The notes below the pieces were generated by a model that was not told where the DNA came from, ran no database searches, and saw only the letters and a list, made by a program, of their open reading frames with translations. From positions 1-64,000 of the forward strand of contig CALZUA010000013.1 of the NCBI GenBank assembly GCA_945829235.1: 64,000 bases of DNA, read 5' to 3'. Source of the stretch: an uncultured Clostridia bacterium (GTDB taxonomy: Bacteria; Bacillota; Clostridia; Oscillospirales; Ruminococcaceae). The position numbers and the translations under genes were made by a program. Position 1 is the stretch's first letter. Every line of letters starts with the position of its first letter. Below are positions 1 through 8,479 of the stretch, piece after piece.

Positions 1-54
1 CTTATTGTTCATATTTTTGTATATTTCGACAATTTGTATGGGATTAGCAATAAC
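1..54 (-). repeat. Block-B repeat plus att-like core A
   Basis: The core GATTAGCAATAAC lies at 42-54 and is followed by ATCGTTGAG. Positions 1-41 carry the AT-rich block (TTCATATTTTTGTATATTTC) that also precedes the cores at 10555, 42564 and 51302. This block stands where the sigma-K 3' fragment stands at other copies. It is probably one junction of the island chain; the neighbouring island continues outside the window. Confidence 0.7.
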
Positions 55-149
55 ATCGTTGAGAAAATATATCTTTTGTTCACATAGAAACCTATTTTCC
101 GTGAAGAAAAGTTGCTTTCAACCACTTGAAAATTCAAATAAAGTGTGCG

Positions 150-314
150 GTAATGAAGACTGCAATTCATTAGCACCGACAGCGCCGAAAAAAGCTAAAT
201 AGGAGGGCTCGCTTAAAGGCAAAGCCGAAGAGCGCGACTCCACGATTACAAAGAATGAGAGAACTCGGCTTATCCGAAGAGCAAATTTGCGCGATTTACT
301 CCGACTTGCAATAA
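150..314 (+). pseudogene. 3' remnant of an unrecognised small gene
   Basis: One frame ends SLAPTAPKKAK at 202. The next frame continues in the same style (RRARLKAKPKSATP..., then MRELGLSEEQICAIYSDLQ) and stops at 314. Joined by one frameshift they make a basic linker and a short helical tail followed at once by a strong terminator, which suggests the 3' end of a decayed gene. No family is recognised and the start cannot be placed. Confidence 0.3.
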
Positions 315-350
315 GACTGCTTGAATTTCACGATTATCCAAATACAATTT

Positions 351-377
351 CACCCTCTGTTTCGGCGACAGAGGGTG
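351..377 (+). terminator. Hairpin terminator
   Basis: CACCCTCTGT pairs perfectly with ACAGAGGGTG around a 7-nt loop, followed by a short T-rich run. It lies 37 nt after the stop of the remnant ending at 314. Confidence 0.6.
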
Positions 378-534
378 ATTTGTTATAGCTATAAATGCAC
401 CGTTGAATTTGGTTCTCGTTCAACAGGACAGCCTGATAAATAGAACATTATCGATTTTTTACATTTTTTACTCTGATATTCAGCAAGTTTGACAATTCTC
501 CCATAACCTTTTCTCTCCTTCACAAAATTCAGAT

Positions 535-828
535 TTATGCTTCTACAATCAGCTCTCTTGCGTCCACGCTTTCAATCTGCTTGTTCATTATTGACTTATA
601 TTCATTGGAATTGAAGCAGCGCATAAGAGCCTCCTTTGACGGAAATTCAATAATAATCACACGCTGCGGGTTTCTGTCCGGCGACAAAGATGTTATCTTC
701 TCGGAACGAACAATATACTTTCCGCCGTAGCTCTCAACAATCGGCACAACGTTCTCGATATACTCGTCATAAGCCCCGCGGCCTTTTTCTTCATCAATAT
801 ATGTATCAACGACAAAATAGCAACTCAT
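535..828 (-). CDS. DUF1330 family protein
   Basis: A 97-residue protein with the DUF1330 (dimeric alpha/beta-barrel) pattern: N-terminal strand with YFVVDTYIDEE, a middle GGKYIVRSEKIT strand and a C-terminal RVIIIEFPSKEAL motif before a helix. Members are small soluble proteins of unknown reaction, related in fold to antibiotic-biosynthesis monooxygenases. Length fits the family. The start has a GGAGG site 8 nt upstream, and a strong promoter lies at 866-894. It is a single-gene unit followed by no other minus-strand gene. Family assignment is from motif memory; function is unknown. Confidence 0.85.
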   Translation of the reverse strand: MSCYFVVDTYIDEEKGRGAYDEYIENVVPIVESYGGKYIVRSEKITSLSPDRNPQRVIIIEFPSKEALMRCFNSNEYKSIMNKQIESVDARELIVEA

Positions 829-865
829 TCAATGAACCTCCAAAATCCGATTTTTCGCTGCGTTT

Positions 866-894
866 ATTATACCACAATCAGTCAATAATTGCAA
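866..894 (-). promoter_or_regulatory. SigmaA promoter of the DUF1330 gene (header repeat)
   Basis: Minus strand reads TTGCAA (894-889), 17 nt, TATAAT (871-866). This is one copy of the conserved header found in front of many cargo units in this window. Confidence 0.8.
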
Positions 895-902
895 CAAAAA
901 AC

Positions 903-960
903 GCCGCCTTTATATTTCAAAAGGCGGCACTTTACTCACACTCGCTCAAACCGCGCGCAG
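903..960 (-). repeat. Header hairpin and tail of a lost sigma-K fragment
   Basis: GCCGCCTTT (903-911) pairs with AAAGGCGGC (920-928). The next ~30 nt match the last codons of the sigma-K 3' fragment (compare 7925-7950), then homology stops and the 3' end of the acyltransferase pseudogene follows. It marks an old unit boundary where nearly all of the 384-nt fragment was deleted. Confidence 0.65.
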
Positions 961-976
961 CTAATGATTTCTTCTG

Positions 977-2178
977 TTACGGCAAATCAACTTTTACAAT
1001 TTTCTGCTCTCCGCTGTCCAACAGCTCATAGTCAAAGCCCAGCGAGGAAAGCTCTTCGCAGAATGCGTTAAAATACAGGTCCTCCTGCCATTGCTGCATA
1101 AAATCCAGATAAAACGCACCATTGACAGCCATTATCTCAATCATAATTCCTTCGCCGGCATTTTCAAGCTCTGCCTCGGTGACATATTTAGCAACCGCGC
1201 CCATATTTGCGGGTCCCACATAGCTCACCTGAAAAGTCGTGGCATTCTTGTAGCTGTTAAGCAGACCTTGCATCATCTGCCTCTTACCCGCCAGAGAAGC
1301 AGCCTGCCTCTGAATACGGTTGCCTGCTGCGAAAAAGACTTGCTTTTGATTTTTCCCTCATATATCAGAGGAGCAAGTCCGAGGGGTGAGCCTTTGTACA
1401 TAGTCGCATTCAGAGCAGGTCGGAGATTTATTGCTATGCCCGATATTATGGGAAGCTCATTCTCGGGATTGAGCTTGTCGATAGCACGGCTCATCAGCAA
1501 TGAAAACAAAACGCCCGGTGTTCCGTCGTTTGTTCGGCAATACTGTACAACCTGTTTTTCGGAAACGCGGAGTTGATAATGCTTTCGCTTACTGAATGTA
1601 ACCCGCGTGTCATTGAACAGACTTAACGCAGCAGCTCCGCCGTCGGTTTTAAGCTTGACTGCGACGTCCTCAAAATCCGGCAGACTGCGCTCACCGCTCA
1701 TTATCTGTATGTAAGGATTGCCCAATTCTTACCTGAGGTATTGTCTGTTCATCAACAAGAATACCGCCGGACGACAAAGACGCGTCATAACGTTCGCAGC
1801 AGTAGTAATAAAGCACCGTGCGCGCAAATCTCATTGTGCCGCAGCCGTCAGCAAGTCCGTGAAACATATTAAACCACACGGTATCCTGCGCATAGCTTAC
1901 CGCCAGAAGATAACCGTTGTTTGTCTTTCCGCCAAGCTCTATCGGTTCTGCGGTATTGACAACCACAAACGGCTCGCTGTTCGGTTCAAGCGTGTATTCC
2001 TGACCGCTGATGACGCCCGCGCCGAGTAATACGGATAGCGTTTCAGCGCACGCTCTGCCGCTTTTTGCAGTAGCTTTCCGTCCACCGCATCTTTCAGACG
2101 AAACTTGATACGAAAAGTATTCGGACTTTCCTCACAAGAACCATAAAAATATGTTGATTAACAAATTATTTTTTCCAT
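977..2178 (-). pseudogene. Condensation-domain/alcohol acetyltransferase-like gene, broken
   Basis: One gene is spread over several frames. The start ATG at 2178 has a GAGAGGGAA site and is followed by an in-frame TAA at codon 7. The N-terminal part (NTFRIKFRLKDAVDGKLLQ, then ALKRYPYY) leads, after a frameshift near 2010, to VISGQEYTLEPN and an FHGLADGCG segment. The latter resembles the HHxxxDG active-site motif of condensation and alcohol acetyltransferase domains, with the first His replaced by Phe. Further frameshifts near 1720 and 1290 separate the core from the C-terminal SYVGPANMG segment. At least one nonsense codon and three frameshifts make it non-functional unless assembly errors are involved. 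The total length (about 400 codons) fits the family. Its own promoter is at 2239-2267. Confidence 0.75.
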
Positions 2179-2238
2179 ATTCCCTCTCATTTCTTAGCAT
2201 ATCGTAAACATTTTTTTCGGTTGAATATCGCTGAGTTT

Positions 2239-2267
2239 ATTATACCATAGTCAATCAAAAATTGCAA
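2239..2267 (-). promoter_or_regulatory. SigmaA promoter (header repeat) of the broken acyltransferase
   Basis: TTGCAA (2267-2262), 17-nt spacer, TATAAT (2244-2239) on the minus strand. Confidence 0.75.
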
Positions 2268-2275
2268 CACAAAAA

Positions 2276-2330
2276 TGCCGCCATTATATCTCTAAAGGCA
2301 GCATTTATTATATTTGCTCAATCCGCAAAA
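2276..2330 (-). repeat. Degenerate header hairpin and sigma-K tail
   Basis: TGCCGCC (2276-) and GGCAGCA (-2303) form an imperfect version of the header hairpin. The following GCTCAATCCGC resembles the end of the sigma-K fragment. It marks a worn unit boundary just past the flavodoxin gene. Confidence 0.5.
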
Positions 2331-2356
2331 ATCCGAGCTTTTATGCAAGTCGCACC

Positions 2357-2797
2357 TCACAACCCCTCGAAAAAACTTATCGCTACGTCAATGTCATTCT
2401 TGTCGGGATGCCCTTTTGAGATGCCGCCTATGAGCTTAAACGGGCCGTATGTATCAAAGCCAAGACAGCCGTATTCTCCGAGAATTTTTGAGTTTTTTTG
2501 CTTTGCAATTTCCACTGCCGCGTTGGTATAACCTTTGCGCTTTGAGCCGCAGGTGTAAATGAAAAACACCTCTTTGTTTTCGGGTATATTGCTTTCCATA
2601 AACTTCAAAAGTTCGGGATAAAACTTTCCGTAGGCAATTCCAGACGCGAAACCTATGCGGTCATAATCGGACAAATCGGCTTCATTCGCCTGTCTGCAAT
2701 CTACAAGAGCAACCTCGGGATATTTCTCTTTGATTGCGTCAAGGAGTTTCTTTGTATTTTGATGATGAGTTGACGTGTACACAATAGCAGTATTCAT
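2357..2797 (-). CDS. Flavodoxin-family protein
   Basis: A 146-residue cytosolic protein with an N-terminal strand and phosphate-binding loop IVYTSTHHQNT that would hold FMN phosphate, followed by alternating strands and helices (DRIGFASGIAYGKFYPEL; VFFIYTCGSK). This is the flavodoxin fold at the usual short-chain length, a probable one-electron carrier. The start has a GGAGG site (GACGGAGGAAAAACT). It lies 38 nt downstream of the amide hydrolase gene and is probably co-transcribed with it. The redox partner is not evident. Confidence 0.88.
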   Translation of the reverse strand: MNTAIVYTSTHHQNTKKLLDAIKEKYPEVALVDCRQANEADLSDYDRIGFASGIAYGKFYPELLKFMESNIPENKEVFFIYTCGSKRKGYTNAAVEIAKQKNSKILGEYGCLGFDTYGPFKLIGGISKGHPDKNDIDVAISFFEGL

Positions 2798-2835
2798 AGT
2801 TTTTCCTCCGTCTTATAAATGAATTTTTTCCCAAA

Positions 2836-3897
2836 TCATTGCCCGATTTCAAAATCCCACGATTTCGCAGACTCTCTGTGCGGCCAGATTCTGCCCGTTT
2901 TGTCCGTGAGATTATAGACAACCGACCATTGAAGCTTGTCGGTTTCGCCGTTGTAAACGCCAACCTTGTTCAAGAGCTTTTCGCATTGTTCAAGAGTAAT
3001 CGCGCTGTTTTTACGCAGAACTTCTTCAACCGCGTCATATCGCTCAAATTCGGTAAATCCCTCGCCGATATTCACACCGTTATACGCGATAAAATTTGTT
3101 GCAATCTGATAATCCGAGTCAGCTTCAACGACCTGCAGTCCACCGTCAAAGTACTCCACAAGCACGGATTTTCCCGTCGCGTCTGCGATTAAAAAGTGAC
3201 AAGTCACATCGCCCGAAAAATAGATGTTATAACCCTTCAGCAGCTCAACCGCCTCATCAACCGTTGCCGCTTTATCGAGAACAAGGCGGATTGCCGTAGT
3301 TGTGTTAAGGGTGACTTTGTTCGGGTCATCTTTCAAATCAGCCTCGGGCACCGCGAGCAAAGCCATACAAACGCCTTTCTCGTTCATTCCGTCAAACGGC
3401 AAAAACGGCGCGGCAAGAGTAAGAAAATTGTTAAGCGAAATTCCCGGTGTTGGGAGATTGTTTTCGTCATATCCCGCAAACGACAGATTAACGGTTGAAA
3501 CGGACGCGTAGCCGTTGTCGGGCTTTGTGTAAAGCTGAAGAAAAGGCGAGTACGGAAAATCAAAATTTCTCGCGTAAATCACGTCGCCGTTTTCGTCCTT
3601 TGAAACAAACGCGGTACAGCCACCCTCGCTTATATTCAAATCAATCGGCAGACCTTTGAGCAGCCTTTTCGTCACATATTTTTCGATATCCTTATCGCTT
3701 TTCGCGCCGATTTTCAGAAATTCATCAAACCCGTAATCGCCGTCATAGGTCATCGTGTAAACGCCCTTTTCACGCTCTTTCAGCGTGGTGAGAGTTTTTA
3801 TCTCGTGCCTGAACAATATCAGCAAAACCACGATGAAAACTAAAAGTAAACCTGCAATTCCAAGCAGCACTATTTTCACTTTTTTCGCTTTTTTCAT
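2836..3897 (-). CDS. Membrane-anchored linear amide C-N hydrolase (choloylglycine hydrolase family)
   Basis: A 353-residue Ntn-hydrolase-like protein. Residues about 7-29 form a single membrane segment after a basic N-terminus. The catalytic core starts at EGGCTAF, with Cys94 as likely nucleophile and Arg110 sixteen residues later (YARNFDF), the spacing of Cys2/Arg18 in bile-salt hydrolases and penicillin V acylases. Asn-rich segments typical of the family follow. Substrate is unknown; bile acids, acyl-homoserine lactones or N-acyl amides are all possible. A second, damaged member lies at 54969-55994. It is probably first in an operon with the flavodoxin; GGGAAAG precedes the ATG. Confidence 0.85.
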   Translation of the reverse strand: MKKAKKVKIVLLGIAGLLLVFIVVLLILFRHEIKTLTTLKEREKGVYTMTYDGDYGFDEFLKIGAKSDKDIEKYVTKRLLKGLPIDLNISEGGCTAFVSKDENGDVIYARNFDFPYSPFLQLYTKPDNGYASVSTVNLSFAGYDENNLPTPGISLNNFLTLAAPFLPFDGMNEKGVCMALLAVPEADLKDDPNKVTLNTTTAIRLVLDKAATVDEAVELLKGYNIYFSGDVTCHFLIADATGKSVLVEYFDGGLQVVEADSDYQIATNFIAYNGVNIGEGFTEFERYDAVEEVLRKNSAITLEQCEKLLNKVGVYNGETDKLQWSVVYNLTDKTGRIWPHRESAKSWDFEIGQ

Positions 3898-3958
3898 AGT
3901 CGCTTTCCCTTTCTATTTTGTCAAGATTTCATCAGGCGCGCTGAAAAAATCTTTTTGA

Positions 3959-5356
3959 TTATATATTTGTGTATAAGCCATAATAATCCTGTTCATGGGA
4001 ATAAGTGTTGCCTTTATAGGTGATTGTAGCTTTGCAAATACTAAACGCTCCCGGCTCTATTACTTCTACACTGTCCGGAATTGTAATGTTTGTAAGTCCT
4101 GTGCAATAGTAAAACGCACTCCTTTTTATTACTTTAACACTATCCGGAATCACTACGCTTTTAAGTTCTGTACAACTTGCAAACGCAGATTCTCCTATCA
4201 CAGTAACACTGTCAGGTATTGTAATGTTTGTGAGTCCTAGACATTTGTAAAATGACAATTCTCCTATTTCTGTTACACCGTCAAGAAAATCCAGATTTGT
4301 AAGTCCGTTGGCATTGGCAAATAAATCAAAACCTATTTTTGTATAGTTGCTCGGAAGCGTTACGCTTGTAATTCCGTCGCAGCCGCTAATCACGAACTCT
4401 CCTATTTCAGTAACACTGTCCGGAAATACTATATTTGTAAGACCGGTGCAATTATCAAACGCTCCTCGTCCTATTTCTGTAACACTGTTCGGAATTATTA
4501 TTTCTTTTATGTTTGTTTGATCCCTAAACGCATACTTTTCGATTGTCGTGACCGCTTTCCCGTTTATCTCCGCAGGAATACGCACAATCTCATCATTACC
4601 GATGTATGCTACAATTCTTATTCCACCGGTTGCGGAATTATTTCCATATCTAAAATCACTCACGGGAGAATATTCTCCTGAAGTGTCCGAATTACCGCCC
4701 GAATCACCGCCGACAGGTTTTATATCGCTGCTTGTGGTGGGAATACGGTCGGGTTCTCTGTTGGTTCGGGAAACAACATTTGCGCTTTCTCCCGCGTTAA
4801 GTGTCTTCACTTTGTCTGTGCCATTTTCGGTGAGCTCAACTGTTCCCTCTTTGACCTCGACTGTCGTGTGGCAAAGCCCCTCGCTGTCAAAGAACACATT
4901 CACCGTGAAAATCGTTCCGCGAACCGACATTGAGGCATTCGGGCTTTCCACAACATAACTCTCGCTCGGTAAAAGTTTGTTGTCAATCTCATTTGAGATG
5001 AAACCCTTTTCAAGATGAATAACGGTACGCGAGTCTTTTCCCGCAGTGCCAAATGCTTCAATGCTGAATTTTGTCAGCTCGCTTGCGACAACGTGCTTAT
5101 CCGAGTCAAGAGCAAGCGTTAGGGACGATTTCTCGAAAACCTCGACGCTATCCCCGCTCACGAGATTTTGTCCCTTAAACGCGTCCGAAACGCTCAACAT
5201 TGACGTCACCCGCGAAGTTCCGGTCAAGTCCACAATGCGAATATTTCTGTAACCCGTATTCAGTAAAATAATCAGCACGACAACTCCAGCGATAAGAAAA
5301 AGCGTAACCGCTCCCGCGATGATTTTTCCTTTTGTTGATGACAGAAAATTTTTCAT
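3959..5356 (-). CDS. FecR-domain / leucine-rich-repeat (BspA-type) membrane protein
   Basis: I start at the second ATG (MKNFLSSTKGK), which has GGAGG 5 nt upstream and the same start as the paralogue at 51441-52880. The first ~30 residues hold one hydrophobic helix. A FecR-like domain follows, ending in the ASMSVRGTIFTVNV signature. After a Ser/Pro-rich hinge come about seven LRR_5 repeats (xxIxIPDSVTxIGxxAFxxCxxL). The layout suggests an anchored protein with an extracellular recognition domain. FecR domains normally work in sigma-regulator signalling; here there is no partner sigma gene next to it. Ligand is unknown. Confidence 0.87.
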   Translation of the reverse strand: MKNFLSSTKGKIIAGAVTLFLIAGVVVLIILLNTGYRNIRIVDLTGTSRVTSMLSVSDAFKGQNLVSGDSVEVFEKSSLTLALDSDKHVVASELTKFSIEAFGTAGKDSRTVIHLEKGFISNEIDNKLLPSESYVVESPNASMSVRGTIFTVNVFFDSEGLCHTTVEVKEGTVELTENGTDKVKTLNAGESANVVSRTNREPDRIPTTSSDIKPVGGDSGGNSDTSGEYSPVSDFRYGNNSATGGIRIVAYIGNDEIVRIPAEINGKAVTTIEKYAFRDQTNIKEIIIPNSVTEIGRGAFDNCTGLTNIVFPDSVTEIGEFVISGCDGITSVTLPSNYTKIGFDLFANANGLTNLDFLDGVTEIGELSFYKCLGLTNITIPDSVTVIGESAFASCTELKSVVIPDSVKVIKRSAFYYCTGLTNITIPDSVEVIEPGAFSICKATITYKGNTYSHEQDYYGLYTNI

Positions 5357-5413
5357 AAATCCTCCAAAAAATTTTGTTTTCATAGATTTCTTCCGTCCTA
5401 TAAGTGATTTAAA

Positions 5414-6469
5414 TTATGCTTTTTCGCCCTTTTTAACTGACTTAAAAATCGCCGACAAGCCTTTTCTGATAAGCGTCAGCAGAGCCACAAGCGCAAAGTC
5501 AATAGCGAGCGTTGACACAAAACAGAGCGTCACGCACAAAGCGCTATTCTGCCCGACAAGCGGATAAAGCCACATAAAACTCAGATACATTCCCGGTGCT
5601 TGCAAAAGATAAATATCCATATTGTGCTTCAGCAGCCACTTGTAAACGCGGGATTTTTCCACGCGGTCTTGCAGCTTCAGTTTGCAAAGTCCCATCGCTA
5701 AAATCACCACGAAAACCGGCATTATAATCGCAAAAACGCAGTAAACGGGGTAATTTGACGCAAACGGTGAAAGAGCTGCACAAGCCGAAAGTCCCGATAT
5801 TGAAATTGCAAAAATTACAGCAAGCGGCAGCTTGTTTATTCTGTCGGAAATCCAGTAGAAAGCTGCTCCCGCGAAAAAAACCACGATATAAATATCAATC
5901 TGACTAATCGAGTAGAAGTTTACTTCGGATAACAGAAAATGTGCCGCAAAATAAAGCGCGACAGCCGCAACTGCACCGACAAAAATCAACTTCTTTTTCA
6001 GGAGTACACGCAGCAAAATCCATATCAGCGTAACCCAAAACAGCATCAGCAAAAACCAAGCAACATCGCAAAATTGTCCAAGAAGCATTGATTTATAGCC
6101 GTCAAGCAGAGATGTGCCTTTAGGTCGCCCGTATGTGGGAATGTCAAAAATCGTGTATGTAGGCACAAGCCACAACACTCCATACAGCAAAAACGGCAGC
6201 AAAAGCCGCTTTGCTCGCTTTAATATCATCGCAGGAATGCCGGTTTGTTTGCTTTGCAGCGATGCCTGAAACAGAAAACCCGAGCAAAAAACGAATATCT
6301 GCACGACAGTGAAATTCAGAATATTGCACAAAAACACCGCCCCGTCGCTTTGATAATCCGCATTCACAAACCAGAACGGGTTGCTCGAAAAGAACAGCAG
6401 ACAGTGGCAGAGAACAACTCCAAACATCGCAATAGTTCTCGTTAAGTCAATGTAATTGTATTTTTTCAT
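5414..6469 (-). CDS. Acyltransferase-3 family integral membrane protein
   Basis: A 351-residue polytopic protein with about ten hydrophobic segments. The N-terminus YIDLTRTIAMFGVVLCHC carries the family's R and H residues, which act in acyl transfer to carbohydrates (OafA/YrhL group). It probably O-acetylates a cell-surface glycan; the acceptor is unknown. The start has AAGGAAAAATTCT upstream, and a TTGAAA-17-TATAAT promoter lies at 6534-6562. The FecR-LRR gene follows 57 nt downstream and is probably in the same transcript. Confidence 0.88.
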   Translation of the reverse strand: MKKYNYIDLTRTIAMFGVVLCHCLLFFSSNPFWFVNADYQSDGAVFLCNILNFTVVQIFVFCSGFLFQASLQSKQTGIPAMILKRAKRLLLPFLLYGVLWLVPTYTIFDIPTYGRPKGTSLLDGYKSMLLGQFCDVAWFLLMLFWVTLIWILLRVLLKKKLIFVGAVAAVALYFAAHFLLSEVNFYSISQIDIYIVVFFAGAAFYWISDRINKLPLAVIFAISISGLSACAALSPFASNYPVYCVFAIIMPVFVVILAMGLCKLKLQDRVEKSRVYKWLLKHNMDIYLLQAPGMYLSFMWLYPLVGQNSALCVTLCFVSTLAIDFALVALLTLIRKGLSAIFKSVKKGEKA

Positions 6470-6533
6470 AGAATTTTTCCTTCACTAAATTTTTTTGTTC
6501 GACTTGTTATTCTTTTAATTTCCCAACGAATTT

Positions 6534-6562
6534 ATTATATCACACACCAAAGAAGATTTCAA
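6534..6562 (-). promoter_or_regulatory. SigmaA promoter (header repeat) of the acyltransferase
   Basis: TTGAAA (6562-6557), 17 nt, TATAAT (6539-6534) on the minus strand. AAAGCC-type header sequence follows at 6571, but no full hairpin. Confidence 0.8.
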
Positions 6563-6616
6563 TAAAAATGCAAAGCCACATACTTTTGTTGAATACGGCT
6601 TGGTGTTGTTTTAGCA

Positions 6617-6640
6617 ATCTGCTCGACTTATGGGAATTTG
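6617..6640 (-). repeat. Half copy of the intercistronic linker repeat
   Basis: CTGCTCGACTTATGGGAATTT lies just past the stop of the transporter gene ending at 6650. The same 3' linker half follows the genes ending at 22263, 22779, 24157, 24550 and 54969. Confidence 0.6.
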
Positions 6641-6649
6641 TCGATTATC

Positions 6650-7222
6650 TCATATCGAATACAAGACCATTCCGAGTCCCGCCGATATGAGAATAAGCAA
6701 TATCGGTGAAAGCGGCTTTTCTTTGATTTTCTTGTAAATAACCGCAGCTGCGGCAATCACGGCAAAAATTATCAATCCCTTTACATCGGGTGCTGCTTCA
6801 CTTTCAAGGCTCTTGAAGGAGAAAAGCGTGCTCATAAACATTGTGAGCGCCGTTGCTATTATTAGTCCGACCACGCACGGACGAATGCCGCCGAGAAACG
6901 CTTGAACTCCTTTGTGTTTCAAAAAATTGCGTATCAGCGATGCGATTATCAAAATTATAATAAATGACGGCAGCACCACTCCGAGCGTCGCGACAAACGA
7001 ACCGAGAATTCCGCCCTGTTTTGAACCAACAAAGGTTGCCATATTTACGGCAATCGGTCCGGGTGTGGATTCCGAAACGGCAATCATATTGAGGAGTTCC
7101 CCCTCGGAAAGCCAGCCGTTCATCAAAACCTTTTCCCGAATAAGCGAAATCATTGCGTATCCGCCGCCGAATGATACCGCACCGACCTGTAAAAAGTTGA
7201 GAAACAATTCAATGTATATCAT
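6650..7222 (-). CDS. Chromate-transporter family half-size subunit
   Basis: A 190-residue membrane protein of the CHR family, short-chain type (one domain, five to six membrane helices). The conserved FGGGYAM motif sits near residue 19 and the STPGPIAVN motif near residue 54. Short-chain CHR proteins are encoded as adjacent pairs and presumably act as a heterodimer; the partner gene upstream overlaps by 4 nt (7219-7222). Real substrates in anaerobes are uncertain, and chromate itself is only the founding example. Two helices near the C-terminus are separated by the loop KKIKEKPLS. Confidence 0.9.
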   Translation of the reverse strand: MIYIELFLNFLQVGAVSFGGGYAMISLIREKVLMNGWLSEGELLNMIAVSESTPGPIAVNMATFVGSKQGGILGSFVATLGVVLPSFIIILIIASLIRNFLKHKGVQAFLGGIRPCVVGLIIATALTMFMSTLFSFKSLESEAAPDVKGLIIFAVIAAAAVIYKKIKEKPLSPILLILISAGLGMVLYSI

Positions 7223-7794
7223 TCGTCGTTTTCCTTCCTTTTCCTAAGCAAACCGATAAGATATACGAACAAGCCGACCGCTCCCGAAATGAGAATGTAA
7301 AATATCGTCGAGAAGCTGACCGAGAAAACGGAAAACAAAACCATACAAAGAATAACGGCAGAAAGAATAACGATATTAAGAGGTGTTTTCTTCATCTGCT
7401 TTAACATTTTCAATCCTGCCGAAAGTATAAGCCAAATCACGCAGACCTGAATTCCTCGGAATGCGTATGACACAAGCGTGAGGGAAAGGAAAGCATCAAA
7501 AAACAGCGATATTGTGTATATTATGACAAATGACGGTATGCAGACCGCTACGGTTGCAATAAGTGAGCCGAGAAAACCGAGCATTTTATAACCGATATAG
7601 GTTGAGGCATTGATTGCAATGGGACCTGGCGTAGATTCTGCAATAGCGACCATATCGAGAAACTCGTCTTTTTCAATCCATTTCTTTTTGGATACAAATT
7701 CATTTTCAAGAAGGGCTATCATCGCATAACCGCCGCCAAAAGTAAACAGCCCGATTTTTAACATTGTCAGAAACAAATTTAAGTGTTTCTTCAT
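7219..7794 (-). CDS. Chromate-transporter family half-size subunit (partner)
   Basis: A 191-residue homologue of the gene downstream with FGGGYAM and STPGPIAIN motifs in the same places. I use the ATG at 7794 (MKKHLNLF), because AAGGAG lies 7-12 nt upstream and an earlier ATG would bury that site in coding sequence. It overlaps its partner by ATGA, so the pair is translationally coupled. The header promoter at 7854-7882 drives it. It is the first cargo after sigma-K fragment copy 1. Confidence 0.9.
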   Translation of the reverse strand: MKKHLNLFLTMLKIGLFTFGGGYAMIALLENEFVSKKKWIEKDEFLDMVAIAESTPGPIAINASTYIGYKMLGFLGSLIATVAVCIPSFVIIYTISLFFDAFLSLTLVSYAFRGIQVCVIWLILSAGLKMLKQMKKTPLNIVILSAVILCMVLFSVFSVSFSTIFYILISGAVGLFVYLIGLLRKRKENDE

Positions 7795-7853
7795 TGAAAC
7801 TTCTCCTTTCACCTCTGCAAAGGGGGATAAATATTCGATTTTTCGCTGAGATT

Positions 7854-7882
7854 ATTATACCATAATCAACCATAAATTTCAA
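7854..7882 (-). promoter_or_regulatory. SigmaA promoter (header repeat) of the transporter pair
   Basis: TTGAAA (7882-7877), 17-nt spacer, TATAAT (7859-7854). The 5' leader runs through CTCAGCGAAAAATCG, shared with the other headers. Confidence 0.85.
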
Positions 7883-7890
7883 TACAAAAA

Positions 7891-7918
7891 CGCCGCCTTT
7901 ATATCTCAAAAGGCGGCG
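7891..7918 (-). terminator. Header hairpin terminator after sigma-K fragment copy 1
   Basis: CGCCGCCTTT (7891-7900) pairs perfectly with AAAGGCGGCG (7909-7918). It lies 7 nt after the sigma-K stop and 9 nt before the next promoter, insulating the cargo from upstream transcription. Confidence 0.8.
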
Positions 7919-7924
7919 CTTTAT

Positions 7925-8308
7925 TCACACTTTCTCAAACCGCGCCCGAAGCTTCTCCAGCGCCCTTTTCTCAATTCTCGAAATGTACGACCGCGATATT
8001 CCGAGTTTCTTCGCAATCTCCTTTTGCGTCATCGGTCGGCACACAGAGCCGTCAACGTCCGCGACCCCGTAACGTTTGCAGATAATCTCTCGCTCGCGCT
8101 CGTCAAGCTCCTCCAAGATAAACCTGTATAGCCGCTCCGAGTCGATTTTCAGCTCGGCAATCTGCTCAACGTTGATATTGCTGGAAATTATGTCCTCTAT
8201 CGTGAGAGCATTTCCTTCAGAGTCGCTTTCGATAGGCTCGCTTATGTATAACTCGGTTTGCTTGTGTTTCATTTTTCGGAAGTACATTTTTATTTGATTA
8301 GCAATAAC
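7925..8308 (-). pseudogene. sigK: Sigma-K-like 3' fragment, copy 1 (with core B 8296-8308)
   Basis: 128 codons including the stop. It begins at the core GATTAGCAATAAC (V-I-A-N on the minus strand) and reads QIKMYFRKMKHKQTE, then PIESDSEGN, and the region-4 helix-turn-helix MTQKEIAKKLGISRSY followed by SRIEKRALEKLRARFE. This matches the C-terminal half of sporulation sigma-K (end of region 2, regions 3 and 4). The core-binding and -10-recognition N-terminal half is absent. An ATG at 8383 lies in frame but belongs to unrelated sequence (MQIVTKKLF...), so a working sigma factor is unlikely. The reading frame is fully open and the fragment matches three other copies in length to the base. Confidence 0.85.
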
Positions 8309-8450
8309 ATCGTTGAGGAAACAATTCTCTGAATTGAGGACTCCACTAACCGCAAGAAACAATTTTTTCGTAACTATTTGCATTTACACAGTTTTTTTCG
8401 GACTCATTCATTGAGTGTATACAACCGAAAACCATTTAGAGGAATAATAC

Positions 8451-8479
8451 AAGCCGCCGACCTTGCAAGTCAGCGGCTT
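8451..8479 (-). terminator. Terminator of the Fic operon
   Basis: AAGCCGCCGAC (8451-8461) pairs with GTCAGCGGCTT (8469-8479) with one mismatch. It overlaps the last codons of the fic gene. Confidence 0.6.

Noticed and set aside
5-202. Open frame of 65 codons at the left edge
   Set aside because: Its first half is the block-B/core repeat, which is non-coding at three other places; only the last part may belong to a decayed gene.
7925-8383. Complete small sigma factor starting at 8383
   Set aside because: The first ~25 residues are not shared by the other copies, and the core-binding and -10 regions are missing. The frame upstream of the core is different at each copy.
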